From Dactylonectria macrodidyma (taxonomy: Eukaryota > Ascomycota > Sordariomycetes > Hypocreales > Nectriaceae): 64,000 bases of DNA. Positions 22,821-33,381 of this stretch are shown here, in pieces. The DNA is taken from assembly GCA_020744425.1 (NCBI GenBank), contig JAGMUV010000051.1, positions 62,001 to 126,000 on the forward strand, written 5' to 3'. The translations under genes and the position numbers were made by a program. The stretch's first letter is position 1, and the number at the start of each line of letters is the position of its first letter. Under the pieces are notes generated by a model that was not told where the DNA came from, searched no databases, and saw only the letters and a program-made list of their open reading frames with translations.

Positions 22821-24104
22821 CCATGCAGTACCCCTCCACCGATAAGACCCCTCCACCGCAAAAAAAAAAAAATTCCCCATACAAAATGCATTTTTTTCAA
22901 CCTCATAAAGAAAACTTGACAAAATTAGCAATAACAAGCTTATTTAAGTATTCAAATTAGAATTGAATGTGTTTTAATATTTTTTTGGTCTTTTAACAGC
23001 ACGGCCTGCGCGGGTCCGTACAACTAGTAACTCTTCCGCCTCCGAATTTGAACCCTCATCCTCTTCCACTCCTCCCACCTCGATCACTTCCTCAACAACC
23101 TCTGTCTCTTCAGCTGCTTAGTTTAGCTCTGAAATAGTGTCACCGGCCACTAGAGCCTCAGCTAGTGTCATGAACTTCCTGTTGGGATTCGGTATCGCCT
23201 TTCTCTTCTTGCCTCTGCTCAACCGCCCGACTTCATCTTCTAGACTGGTTACTCTTGAGCTTAGCGAGGCGATCTTTGACTCTTGCGCTTCAAAACTTTT
23301 CGATATAACAGAATACCGTCGTCTTGTTGAAGGGCTTTCGTTCTTCCCCAGATCCCTGATGTGACGGCTGGTCTTTGGCGTATTATCAGAGTCGACCTGC
23401 CCGTCTCTGTGGCCATCTGATGCGGGCGTCGTTTCCTTCTTGTCTGGCTGGATTTCAGGATGTGTGAGCGCTTTCCGTCGAGATATCGGCCAGTTTCCAG
23501 TTACTCTCCAGCCCGAAAAGATGTTCTTCTTCGTCATACCCACTTCCCTGGCTTTGGCATAGGCCTTGATGAAGTTGACCTTGTCCACCGGTGCAGAATC
23601 AGTCAGGCTTGTCAGTTTTTGGAGTTCTTTGCGATAGGCAGCCTTGGATGCATTGAATACGCCGTTGTCAAGTGGTTGTAGGCCGTGGGAGCAGTGAGGT
23701 GGCAGGTAACAGCAATACACGTTGTTCAAAAAGCACGTAGCCATCCACTCATCCTGGATTTACAGTCAGCGACATTTTTGATTCAGAAGGTTCGGGACAG
23801 GCAGACACCCACAGATACATGGCTTCGATGACCATCTAATATGATAAGCCTCGCATCAGACTCATCTTCTGGTTGTGTTTGGGGTAGATAGACCTCTTTG
23901 AGCCACTCGACTGCGATATGGTCGTCTGTCCAGCCGTTGTCGGAGGTGATAAAATACCAGTCGGCCACCCCCCGGAGCTCATCGATAAACCACTGTTGCT
24001 GAAGCTCTTTACCTTTGAAAATAATCCCGGGCCTCAGAAGACGGCCAGTTGCAGTCGCGGCTTCGAGAAAGCTAGTCCAAGTGCGGGACTGAGACCCTTT
24101 GAGG
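22821..24104 (-). mobile_element. Fot1/pogo-type transposon, copy C (5'-truncated, dead)
   Basis: The 3' TIR starts at 22821 (CCATGCAGTACCCCTCC), preceded by TA at 22819-22820. It contains two tandem GGTGGAGGGGT-type units. The transposase on the minus strand runs from about 24104 down to 23030. It covers the second half of the DDE core, with LDGHRSH and PLDNGVF, and the basic C-terminus. A TAA stop at 23118-23120 cuts off the last part of the C-terminus. The N-terminal DNA-binding half and the 5' TIR are missing, because the sequence stops exactly at the edge of a hAT-derived element (24105). It is closest in protein to copy A. Confidence 0.82.
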
Positions 24105-24791
24105 TAGTGATGTTGTACTTTTCGTACAACTCATTTGTACGTACGTACCGTACAAAAGAAAAAGTATGTACACGTACTACGTACGTACGACAAGGGTCCA
24201 TGTTTTCCTAATAAGGTAATTTGTGGGTCATATTGTACAAACACGGGGCTGTACAAAAACTCCGCCGGTCATGAATACGCTTGCCAACTCCGTTTCTCTG
24301 TTACAAACGAAAGCTCGGAATCGCCTTACACCCATGCACGCTGATATGCAGGCATTCATTTTTATGAATGACCGCGTATTAGATCGCCTTAAGGATCAGA
24401 AGTACACCCATAAAAAGCGCTGGGCGGATCTTGAGGAGAAGGACTGGCTAGAACTCGAAGATTCATATCTCGAGTTATTTGTAAATGCGCAGGGCAAGAA
24501 GGTCTGGATGGATGGTGTGATGGCCTCCACCAGTGGAGATTTTGAGTGGGAGGGTGTATTACAGTCGACGGGTGATATATTGGGGGTTGGCTCTGAGGTG
24601 GAGACAGAGGTTTGAGGCTTGAATGGCAGAAGACGAGGACCGTGAGAAGCCTACTAAGTTACCAGTATTACCTAAAAAGGAAGGGGGAAATTTGTATGGT
24701 ACATATTTGTACGTACAATAAAGTTGTACGTACGTACAGCGGCTAAAATACAGTACGTACGTACGTACGTGTACAAGAAATTGCATCACTA
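24105..24791 (+). mobile_element. Internally deleted hAT element, 687 bp
   Basis: The ends are inverted: TAGTGATGTTGTAC on the left and the complement of TAGTGATGCAATTTC on the right. The subterminal regions are packed with GTAC/GTACGTAC words on both sides. Inside, 24223-24615 encodes a hAT-like C-terminal dimerisation piece with the pattern ARNRLTP...FIFMNDRVLDR. The rest of the transposase is gone. The 8-bp flanks (CTTTGAGG and GGGGTCAC) do not match, so there is no target-site duplication. This suggests rearrangement after insertion. Left neighbour is truncated Fot-C, right neighbour is the truncated pseudogene. Confidence 0.7.
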
Positions 24792-25976
24792 GGGGTCACG
24801 GCTCCCGTCGCCTTAATTTTAGAATGGTATGTTCCGATATCTCGAAGAAGAAAGGAACGGAAGTGGCTTGCTGAAAGAGGCGTTCCGGGGACGATTTCAG
24901 AAAGTCTCCGGTGTAAGTGTTGATTGCAATCACCTTTCCATAGCAGTGTAAAAGGCTCAATCCTGTTGTTGTGGCCACGTGATTGGTCGGGGACATAGTC
25001 ACGCGTCCCAATATCGAGCCAGCAAGAGTGCAGGTCCAGCTGCTCAGGGTCCATGCCGGCAAGGATAGTGTTGTGAACAAGCGCCATGGTGTCGTCAAGG
25101 CTTGGTGTTGCAAAGATGTTCTTGAGATCATGGGCCTGGAAGAGTAGCCGTGGATTCTTGAAATATGGAATGCTCTCTCCACTTTTGGTCCGGATCTGAA
25201 AAGAATTGGCCTTCTGAACGATGGAGTTCCAAAATGGCTCGAGATCATCGGTCGGCAGCGTGTATTGTAAGTGGCAAGCCCTGCTGTCATCTCCTGCTCT
25301 CCATCGACCCATCCCGGGCCGTTCCTGAAAGGAACGAGACTTTGCGTATGCAATGTCAAATGACCTAGGAAGTTCTTGGCGGAGAGGATTGGAAATGTTA
25401 TCAAAAGCCGCCGGGATGATGATACTATCGTAGAGGTCCTTCTGGCGATCCAGAGACAAGCCATTGTGTGATGCAGACGTTTTGGAGAATCCACCACGTG
25501 CGGTCTGAGGGAAGAATAGATATACATCAAAGCGAATCCCTGATGTGTTCACTGACCCAAATAGAATATGTCGAGTAGTGGCGAGATCAAGGCCGTGAGG
25601 CCGGATAACCTGGTCAGTGGACAGATTTCGTTTGAATGGGGGCATAAAAGACAAGCGAAAAATGCCGGGTTGGCGGACAACCTGCAGGCTCTTGGGCCCA
25701 AACCAAATACTATCGACGTCCACCGCCGTTCGATGCGGACTGGACCATGCTCCAGAGTAGCTTCGGTTTTATGGAAAGATAGAGGCTCAGCAGGTTCATC
25801 GGAAAGGAATTCCTTCCATTGGTGAAGATATTTGGTGGCTGAATGGGCAAAACGCTCGTCAAAGATAGTCGTGAGCGATGGTAATGAACTTTGGAGGAAC
25901 CGCGCCCTTTCTTGAATGGTATGAGCCCGTGCATGATCATGAATCTCATGCGAACTTGAACCTGAGGAAGCCTCCT
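24792..25976 (-). pseudogene. Unknown fungal protein, truncated at both ends and frameshifted
   Basis: The minus strand encodes a long conserved-looking protein. Its first part (from about 25973) reads SSSHEIHDHARAHTIQ through FHKTEATLEHGPVRIERRW. A one-base loss near 25725 shifts the frame, and the rest continues as DVDSIWFGPKSLQ to RDIGTYHSKIKATG. The protein then runs into the hAT end at 24791. The upstream side is cut at the edge of the next hAT (25980). Typical features are a RPHGLDLATTRHILFG block and a FPQTARGGF block. I recall similar uncharacterised proteins from ascomycete repeat-rich regions but cannot name a domain. It is non-functional here. Confidence 0.65.
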
Positions 25977-25979
25977 ATC

Positions 25980-28900
25980 CAAGGCTCGAAACCACTACAT
26001 CCACTCCACTTTTGGACCAAGTAGAGTGGATGGACCATTTTTAGGCAATTACAAAGTGGATGTAGCACACTTTCGACCGGAGTGGAATGGATGTACACGT
26101 GGATTTATAAGTGGATTTTTGTAAGTGGACTTTTGAGGCTATTCACAACCTCGTCGACGCCTATTCTGTGAAAGGCCTCTAGCGAGTTGATTCAACTAAC
26201 TAGTCCCTATGCTGTTTACTTTCAAGGTGAAGAAGGAAAGAATCTAAATACAACCTGGGCGCGTGAAGACGCGTTATATCTTCTTTAATATAGAAGATTC
26301 GAGAATCAACTCGATGGCGTTGTGGCGAAGAATTCGGCTTGGCGGCAGAGCCGCCAGCCAAGTGGGCCTGACCCGTTACATATTCAGCCTCACTTTCAGA
26401 GGTTGACACTAACTCTTCAGCCTCTTGCTGCTGTGATGAATCGTCAACCTCGCTGGCGCTGTCCTCGCCCTCGAATAGCCATTTTGACTCAGCAAGAGCC
26501 AGCTCGTCGTCGCTTAGAGTCCCACAGCCGGCATCCAGCTTACTTTCGAGGTGTGACTTAAGCAATGGATCCAGGTCCTTGATAAGGCCAGCACGGCACC
26601 AAGAGCGTAAGACCTGACAAATGGCGATAATCTCAGCATCTAGGTTCGTACGCAACCCCGAGACCATCTTGCCAGCAGCTGAAAATAACCTCTCACACTC
26701 GGCTGACATCGGCTGGATCGTCAGGAAGTCCAAGGCCATCCTGGATAACCGAGGATATCTGCCTTGCTTAGTGATCCAGTAACCAATTGGATCACGAACG
26801 TTGCCGTCGCTGGCGTCACGATCCGTCTGCCACGCTTGGTACTCGTCACCCACAATAGCTGCTGCGTAGGCTGGTATTGAGCTTGGCAGACGACTGTTCT
26901 TCTCGAAGGGATTGAAAAACCGAGGTCTTTTTGCTGGTGGCTCGTCGTCGCCTCTGCTGCTGCTGGTTCTAACCTCGAGACGAGCGTAATCGGACAGCCA
27001 GACGTCGACAACCATCTCTTTTGCCTTTTCAACCCAGCTAGGCTTATGAGCCCACGTTTCATCAAACCAGTCCCAACGATAAGCTGGATGGAGCGCCATA
27101 GCCGTATAGTAGATGGGCGTCTCGTCCAGCCGCCGATAATATTCATCCAGCTTATCCCAAGCAAGGTTGATTCCGATGCGGAAGTGCTCTGGATCAGGAA
27201 AATCAGCAGCAAGCTGCTTATATTCTTCCAGTGTGTTAAGCAGCAACTCATAGCCAAGCACCACGTCCCAGATATTGCCATAGGAGCCAGTCCAGCCTTG
27301 CTTACGCCTGCGGATGTGTCCATCACCCTCAAGCGTCTTTACCACGGTCTCAAAAACAGTCAGAATAGCCTCCAAATGGTAAAGAACCTCCCAGTCTTTG
27401 TCCGTTAGCTGATTCTCGTCTCGGAGGATGCGTGGTTTTTTCGCCAACTTGGCTTGTGTCACTTGGCCAGTCTTTTTAGACCGATTTTCGTCCTCCCATT
27501 GCGCCTTATACTTGATCAGTAGGAGTTCGATAGAGGTTTTCAACCGTAGAGCCCTGCGGATCATGTAGAGTTGTGACAGCCAACGCGTGCCGTTGTCGAT
27601 AATTAGCTTGAGTGGTTTCTTCGATCGGAGTTTAAGGGTGGTGGCGCGATTAATTTCGTCCTGTTAGATATACCGAGTTAATATGAGACGAATAGGATTT
27701 AGTTAAACCGCTTACCCTCTGGACCTCCTTGAACAAGTAAATCAGCCGGTGGCTAATACGCACATCAACTACGATATTGTGTAACTTGCCAACTGGTCCT
27801 TTTTTGCGCCATTGAGCGTATTCAGTATCAGATAACGCTTCTGCGCCTGACAATTGCTTCTCGAACGCGTCGGCGTTTTTGCCAAATAAGAGCGCCTTGG
27901 CTGACAAGTTAATTGTGTGGCCAATACAGCGTCCTCGGCGCAGTCGGCCATCGAACCCAAGTTCAGCACCAATGACCTCCATGGCAGTATCGTTGTTTTC
28001 TGCATTGTCGAGCGTGAAATAGCCAACCTTCTCTGGACCCACGCCAAGAGTGTGTAGGACGTCGAGAACCTCCCCACCGATCGTTGAGCCGAAGTGACGA
28101 TGAGCCTCTGGAACTCCAATCATGATTTTGCATGGCCGATTCTTCTCGTCTCTAAAAAAACAAGCAATACCGTAGAGGGCAAGCTTATTTCGAGACGTCC
28201 AGCCATCAAATGAAATATGAAGGGCTCCAGGGGAGTTCCTCAGCACCTCGATAACCGTCTGCTTGTGGCGGTTATACTCCTGAATGATCTTATATCGGAC
28301 AGCCGTGGCAGTCAAGTTGGCGTGTTGGATGGAAACGGAGGGACTCAAATAGTCGAAGATTTCTCGGAGGATGGGGTTCTCGGCGAAGGAAAATGACTGG
28401 TTGCTACTGACGATTAACTCGACTAGCATACCCTGAAAATGTTGCTTATCAAAGCGTGAGATGAAGCTATTCGCGATATTCTGTTCCGTAGGCTTGTTGA
28501 CGTCCAGTTTCAAAACAGAGGCAATAGTCGGTTGGTTCGATTTCAGTGCGCCTTCGGATTTGAGCTGTGCTGTGCTCTTTTTCTCTCCCTCTGGTGCTGG
28601 TGTTTTGTGCTCACGCCATAGATGATTTGCCGCGTTCTGGAGACCTGAAGAGGTAAAACTCGCGATAATGGGACGATTTCCGAGGATACAGTCCTTGCAA
28701 GCCCATTTGCGTAAGCCATGACGTTGAATATCATAGCCAAAGTCCCACAGCCAAGAGCTAGTATCACGAGCGCCTTCTGACCAATTCCAGCCTCTGAAAT
28801 GGCGAAAAAGACGGTCTTCGAGCTGCTGCTGTTGGCCTGGTTGGCCTGGCTGGTTGGCTGACATCAAATTTTTTTTTTGGCAAAAACAAAGCAGGAAATC

Positions 28901-29220
28901 TGTAGAAAACGCACTCAATAGGGGTAGTTTCTCGTCAATATTATTAGATTAGCTGTAGGGGTGATCGACCTCGGCTAACTTGGGTCCAGGTACCTCGATT
29001 TAATGGGCAGTCATATACAAAAATAAGTACTATGAACCATACAGGGTCAGGGAATATCCCACTGTACCTAAATCCACCTAAATCCACTCCATTACATCCA
29101 CTTTCGTGTCCAAGTGTAGTGGATTATTACGTAATCTGAGCGTCGACAAGTGGATGTAATAGAGATGGGCCACTTATATGTGGTCCACGTGGATTTACAG
29201 TGTAGTGGGTTCGAGCCTTG
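25980..29220 (-). mobile_element. Full-length hAT transposon, 3241 bp
   Basis: The terminal inverted repeats start CAAGGCTCGAA and read CAAGGCTCGAAACCACTACA on the left and CAAGGCTCGAACCCACTACA on the right. The subterminal regions repeat GTGGAT/AGTGGATTT words many times on both sides, the usual transposase-binding pattern of hAT elements. One two-exon transposase gene lies inside. The flanking 8-mers (CTCCTATC and CAGCAGAC) do not match, so the expected target-site duplication is absent. The left flank is the truncated pseudogene and the right flank is rearranged Fot-D. Confidence 0.85.
26200..28864 (-). CDS. hAT transposase, about 869 aa
   Basis: Structure complement(join(26200..27660,27716..28864)) with a 55-bp GTAAGC...CAG intron, in phase. 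The start is the ATG at 28864 (MSANQPGQ); an upstream in-frame ATG at 28918 lies in a less likely leader. The N-terminus holds a BED-like zinc finger: CKDC followed by a HLWREH-type histidine pair. The catalytic domain shows HISFDGWTS (first Asp), TLDNAENNDTA (second Asp) and, across the splice, DNGTRWLSQL. The C-terminal dimerisation domain reads PMSAECERLFSAAGK and has the expected acidic residue. I see no stop, so the enzyme may be functional. Because the element lacks a target-site duplication, its mobility from this site is uncertain. Confidence 0.88.
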
Positions 29221-30670
29221 CAGCAGACCATGTCCACCAGATTCCATGGCCAGACAGCCTTGGATGATCAGGTTCATCCTAACCGACACTTATCGAGGAA
29301 TCAGGAGGCTAAACTAGCCTCCTGGATCCTTCGTCAAGAGTCCCTGGATTACGCTCCCTCCCACAGTCAGATCCGCGCCTGCTGCGTGGCCCTCTTGAAA
29401 CAACAAAACAAGAAGCAGGAATTGGGACGCAACTGGGTAGCCAAATTCATCAAACTTCATCCGGAGCTCAAGACTAAACCTGGAAGATGCTAGGAGGCTA
29501 ACAGATTCAACTCATTCACTCCGAAAGCGGTGCATTGGTACTTTGATATCAGGGAAGAGGAGTATGGGTGGATTAAGGCAGAAAACACCGTGAACGTTGA
29601 TGAGGGCGGTATTATGACTAGTTTTAATGAGTATCTAACTTTTTATTCATGAACATAGCTAATCAAGCTTGTTTGCTAGGTCTGGATAGCCTGGTGGTTG
29701 GGAGTTCAGATCCAAAACGACGGGCTGTACTCAAGGGTCCCCAGTCCCGTAACAGGACTTCATTTATTGAGGCTATCACTGTGGACGGCCATGCTTTGAC
29801 GCCTGGCATCATATTTAAGGCCAAGTAAATTCAACAACAGTGGTTTTTGGAGGAATTCCGGAAAATAGCTGATTGGAATCATATTACTTCTCCTAATGGA
29901 TGGACAGACAACCACATTGCTATCGAGTAGATTGAGAGAGTCTATTTGCTTCAGTCCCAGCCCGCCGGCGTATCTGATGCCAGGATTATTATTCTGGATG
30001 GGCATGGAAGTCATGCAACGGTGCGCTTTTTTGTTTATATGCCAAAGAATCAATGTTGACTTGGAACATAACGAATGGATTGTAACGTGCTTTTTGAACA
30101 ACGTTTACTGTTGTTACCTCTCTGCCCATTGTTCTCATAGTCTCCAGCCGTTGCATAACGGTATTTTTAATACTTTGAAGGCGGCATATCGGAAACAGCT
30201 TGAAAAACTGGCTTCTCTGACTGATTCTGCACCGGTTGACAAGGTCAACTTTATACGGGCTCATGCCGTACTTCTGGGCGGCACGGTGTTGCGATAAACC
30301 GTTTTCTGTGATATTAAGTACGGTGTCAACCATTTTACCCTCCGTATAAACCCTCCGAGGCCGTTTTGAAGCCATTTAAGGTGAATTGTGGAGGACTGGC
30401 AAGAGGAGGAGCCATCCGGAGGCAGGAGGAGATTAGGGCGCTGAATTGTAAATTTTGAAATGCATGGTGACCATGGACCACCGGCTCCACGTGGCCAGCT
30501 GATCTTGAAAAATAAACTCAGCCATTTCTTTATATGTTGAAAGCGACGGCTTGCGAATAGATTCCAGAATGACTGAAATATATGTAAGTGAACTTGGCGA
30601 GTTTTGTATGGGAAGGCGATTTTTTTGCTGACCGAAAGGGGGGTGTGACCGAAAGGGGGGTGGTGCATAG
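29221..30670 (+). mobile_element. Fot1/pogo-type transposon, copy D, internally inverted and dead
   Basis: Two pieces of one transposase face each other. From 29221 to about 30265 the plus strand carries the middle of the gene: the HTH, NVDEGGI, WTDNHIAIE region, LDGHGSH and LHNGIFN. A stop (TAG at 29491-29493) and further TAA/TAG codons break it. The third catalytic Asp appears as His in LHNG. From about 30375 back to 30265 the minus strand carries the N-terminus (MASKRPRRVYTEGKMV to AAQKYGM). The TIR at 30595-30670 belongs to this N-terminal end and has two tandem GACCGAAAGGGGGGT units, followed by TA. The C-terminus and the other TIR are missing. The left break coincides exactly with the hAT end at 29220. 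Confidence 0.78.
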
Positions 30671-30919
30671 TAGTCAAAACAGATCCTTGTCCTTAATAAA
30701 AACAAAGAGATCTGTGCTTTTAGTCAAAGACGTCCTTGCTCAAACGAGACCCCTGCGCTGCTTCGCTTTGATCACTTTTGATAAATGGATATCTGAGTAT
30801 GGTTAAGGAAGTCAAATTTGTAAAAACAGGTCCTTGCTCTTAGTCAAAAATCGTCCTCATAATCAATACGCGTCCAGAGCACTGGGGATGGTACAGAGTC
30901 ATATTTAGAATTACTTAGA
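30671..30919. repeat. Short degenerate repeat stretch
   Basis: The phrase TAGTCAAA followed by a variant of CGTCCTTGCTC/CAGGTCCTTGCTC/ATCGTCCTCAT recurs at about 30671, 30720, 30790 and 30840 with irregular spacing. It looks like a decayed minisatellite beside Fot-D. No coding content. Confidence 0.35.
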
Positions 30920-31271
30920 TTAGAGCATCTCCTAACGTAGTCAAGCTCAAGCTCAGAAACGCACGGAAATCCGTCATCATCAAGATGGATATTCGTATTA
31001 CTTTTTGTAATAAGCTTGTGGACCTTAGTCTGGACGTAATTTCACGTACCTTCAACTCTGGCTCCGTGGAAGGCAAGCTGATTATGCAGCAGTCTTTATG
31101 TGTCATATGGGCTGAAAGAAGAGCCTTAAGCCTTTTGAACTCCTCTTGGAGACGATATATCTCGACGGACAGCGCAGCATTCCTCGACTTCAGCCCTTGC
31201 AGTCGGGCCGCTACGGCCGGTTTTGTTGAGCCGCAACGAAGGAGATCGTCGAAACTCTGGTCGCAAGCCAT
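30920..31271 (-). CDS. Possible small coiled-coil protein
   Basis: A minus-strand frame from the ATG at 31271 encodes MACDQSFDDLLRCGSTKP. A leucine-rich heptad-like helix follows (LQGLKSRNAALSVEIYRLQEE), resembling the zipper part of a bZIP protein but without a full basic region. A GTACGT donor follows at 31049. If spliced to the acceptor before 30931 (118-bp intron), a three-codon tail ends the protein at about 77 aa. Without splicing the frame continues to 30915. Function is unknown, and the gene could be a fragment of a larger regulator. Confidence 0.3.
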
Positions 31272-32560
31272 CCGAATCGACGCGCGAGGCTGTTTGTCGT
31301 GATCTCTTCAATGGTAGGAAAAGTCTCTGCGTTCGAAGCACTGCCGTCGAGGGTTAACAGAAGTTTGTTAAGAATTTATATCATGAAGTATTACCTAGGT
31401 CTGCTCTGGAGTCTACTGTACCTGTGGAAATAAGAATGTGGACAGGGAAGGGTGTCATCACGACATCGACGAACCCTTATATAATGTCTTCTCCACCACA
31501 AATATACGATATCCACATACGTCTTACAAGTATTGTGCCCGGTTGTCGAAGCGTGGGAAACTCAAAGTCTTGGTAGTGTTGTGCTCCGTGTGAGATGCCT
31601 GGATCGCATCTTGCTTTGGTCCCAAGGGGTTGGCCCCGCATCCCCGAGCGCTGGTGTGGTGCACCTAGTCCTGTTTGGTTCAATACACTCGTGACCCGAT
31701 GGTAAATACGCTCGTGACCTCCCGGTACTACGCACTGACTTGGTAAATGGGGTTAGGCTGACAGCCAACGTTCCGCAGGTGACAATCGTGTTGGGGGTTA
31801 ACCCCAGCACTGAACCACTTAGCCCAAACTATAACAGCCTTTGACCGGGTCTGGCACCGTCCACAAACGCCATCCTGAAAGACAGATTCCATGGAGGTGA
31901 CCGCATGCCTTCAGCCAGCGTAAGTGCGATCGGAGGAAATAATGACGGAGTACCGTGTAGAGTAAGTTGGAGAGCATTCACTGATGGATTTGAGAAGTCA
32001 CAAATCAACAGACGTCGCGGGCACCTTCCAGTATAGCACGCCCTGGCCTGACAACTTAAAAGACTTGAGTCGAGCCACGACGCAGGTTTTGCCAGCTGAA
32101 AGCTGTCGCATAGCACAATGCAGCGCCAAGTCACCGAGATGTGCAGTCCGCATGGGGAATACATACCGCGACCTGACCTGTCAGCTGAAAGTGGTTAGAC
32201 GAGCTATGACGCTGCTATGACTAGAGGGCGTCCACCCCAGAAGCTCAGTTTCCCAAAGCCTGGTTACAACAAATTCAAGTTCTGCCAGCCAAAAGCTGGT
32301 GCGCAAAACCACGAAGATGCCCAGCCAGCATTGAGTGCTAACAGGTTCCAATGGAATTTAAGCATGTGATAGCTCGCTGCAGTGGGTGCGTGGCCCCGCC
32401 GTGATGCTCGGCAGGGATGAGGTCGAAGGAATGATGCATCTTCAACTATCATTCGATACGAAGAACCGATTCTACCCTGGGTTTTAAAGCTTCGAAGGCA
32501 TGCGGATAAGTTTCCTTCCTGGAAAAGACTTCGGACTCGAATTACTCGAATAGCCAGTTC
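31272..32560. other. Gene-free, degraded stretch
   Basis: No gene is supported. Related words (GCCAGCTGAAAGCTG, GTCAGCTGAAAGTGG, GCCAGCCAAAAGCTGG) recur at roughly 32090, 32180 and 32285 with similar neighbours, a decayed direct repeat. Frames are short and stop-rich. Confidence 0.35.
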
Positions 32561-32839
32561 CTAGGCAACAGGTACTCACCGACCACAGAGATGTCGGACC
32601 TCGAGGAAACTATTCGCATGATCCGGCAAGCTATTGATCCTCTCGCGCTGGACGACTCAGACTGACCTGGGTGGTTGAACAACCTCGGAGTTCATCTAGG
32701 CGACAGATACTCACAGACTAAAGCGATGGCCGATCTTGAGGAAGCCATTCATGTGACACGGGAAGCCATCGATGCCGGCCCACTAGATCATCCGGACCGG
32801 GCTGGATGGCCGAACAACCTCGGACTTCATCTAGGCTAG
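32561..32839 (+). pseudogene. TPR-repeat protein relic (two units)
   Basis: The frame reads two 42-residue tetratricopeptide-like units of the type found in large fungal NACHT-TPR and kinesin-light-chain-like proteins. The first is NRYSPTTEMSDLEETI...QAIDPLALDD. After a TGA stop comes PGWLNNLGVHLGDRYS, followed by the second unit MADLEEAIHVTREAID, DHPDRAGWPNNLGLHLG and a TAG stop. The stop in the first unit falls just before the conserved PGW. No NTPase domain adjoins. It is a short remnant, about 4 kb from the end of the NACHT-WD40 gene. Confidence 0.7.
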
Positions 32840-33381
32840 GTTACAACACCAGACAAGAGGCACACCACTCTCTACACCACCTTAACAGGAACCCGTATCC
32901 AAGTTGATAGCTTGGTGCCATGGCCTCTGGCGATTTACTTTGTAAATACCTGAAAGTTATGTGCTCAAGTCTGATAAATACTATCTTCGTCAGGTCAAAC
33001 ACATTTTAACGGAGTGATGCTCTCGTGGGTGTAGAAGATGAGCTCCATCTCCACGCAAGTCATGACGACAAAATGGATTGGCAACCTTCACTCGTATGTT
33101 TCAAACCTGGATGAGCTTCCCAGCTAATACGTCTATGGCATCCTAGCGCCCTAGCGCCCTAGCGCCCTCTCAAACAACAATATGCCGGGATATTCAAGGA
33201 GGCAAGCTGCCAATCTTCCAAGTTCTGCCGCCAAGCGAGGTTGACGAGTTTCTCGGGTCTCGGTGGCCTTCTTGCCCGATGGTGAGTGTCTCGCACGTTT
33301 GCCAAGACATGACGTCGCTGCCTCCATTCCTTATCTACCAAGGCAAGCCAGGGCAGGTCCAAGATTCCTGGCTCACAGAGT
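32840..33381. other. Gene-free, possible DDE fragment
   Basis: No gene is called. A plus-strand frame near 33285-33410 reads LPPFLIYQGKPGQVQDSWL. This recalls the segment between the first and second catalytic residues of DDE_1 transposases (PPFxIFKGK), so a pogo-type scrap is possible. A triple AGCGCCCT repeat sits near 33147-33170. Confidence 0.3.

Noticed and set aside
24105..24791. Dense GTAC/GTACGTAC words as a possible regulatory array or CRISPR-like repeat
   Set aside because: They lie only in the subterminal parts of the deleted hAT and have no regular spacer. They are better explained as transposase-binding repeats.
31984..32220. Decayed repeat around GCCAGCTGAAAGCTG as a tandem array
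   Set aside because: Spacing and sequence are too irregular to define a unit. Only noted in the gene-free entry.
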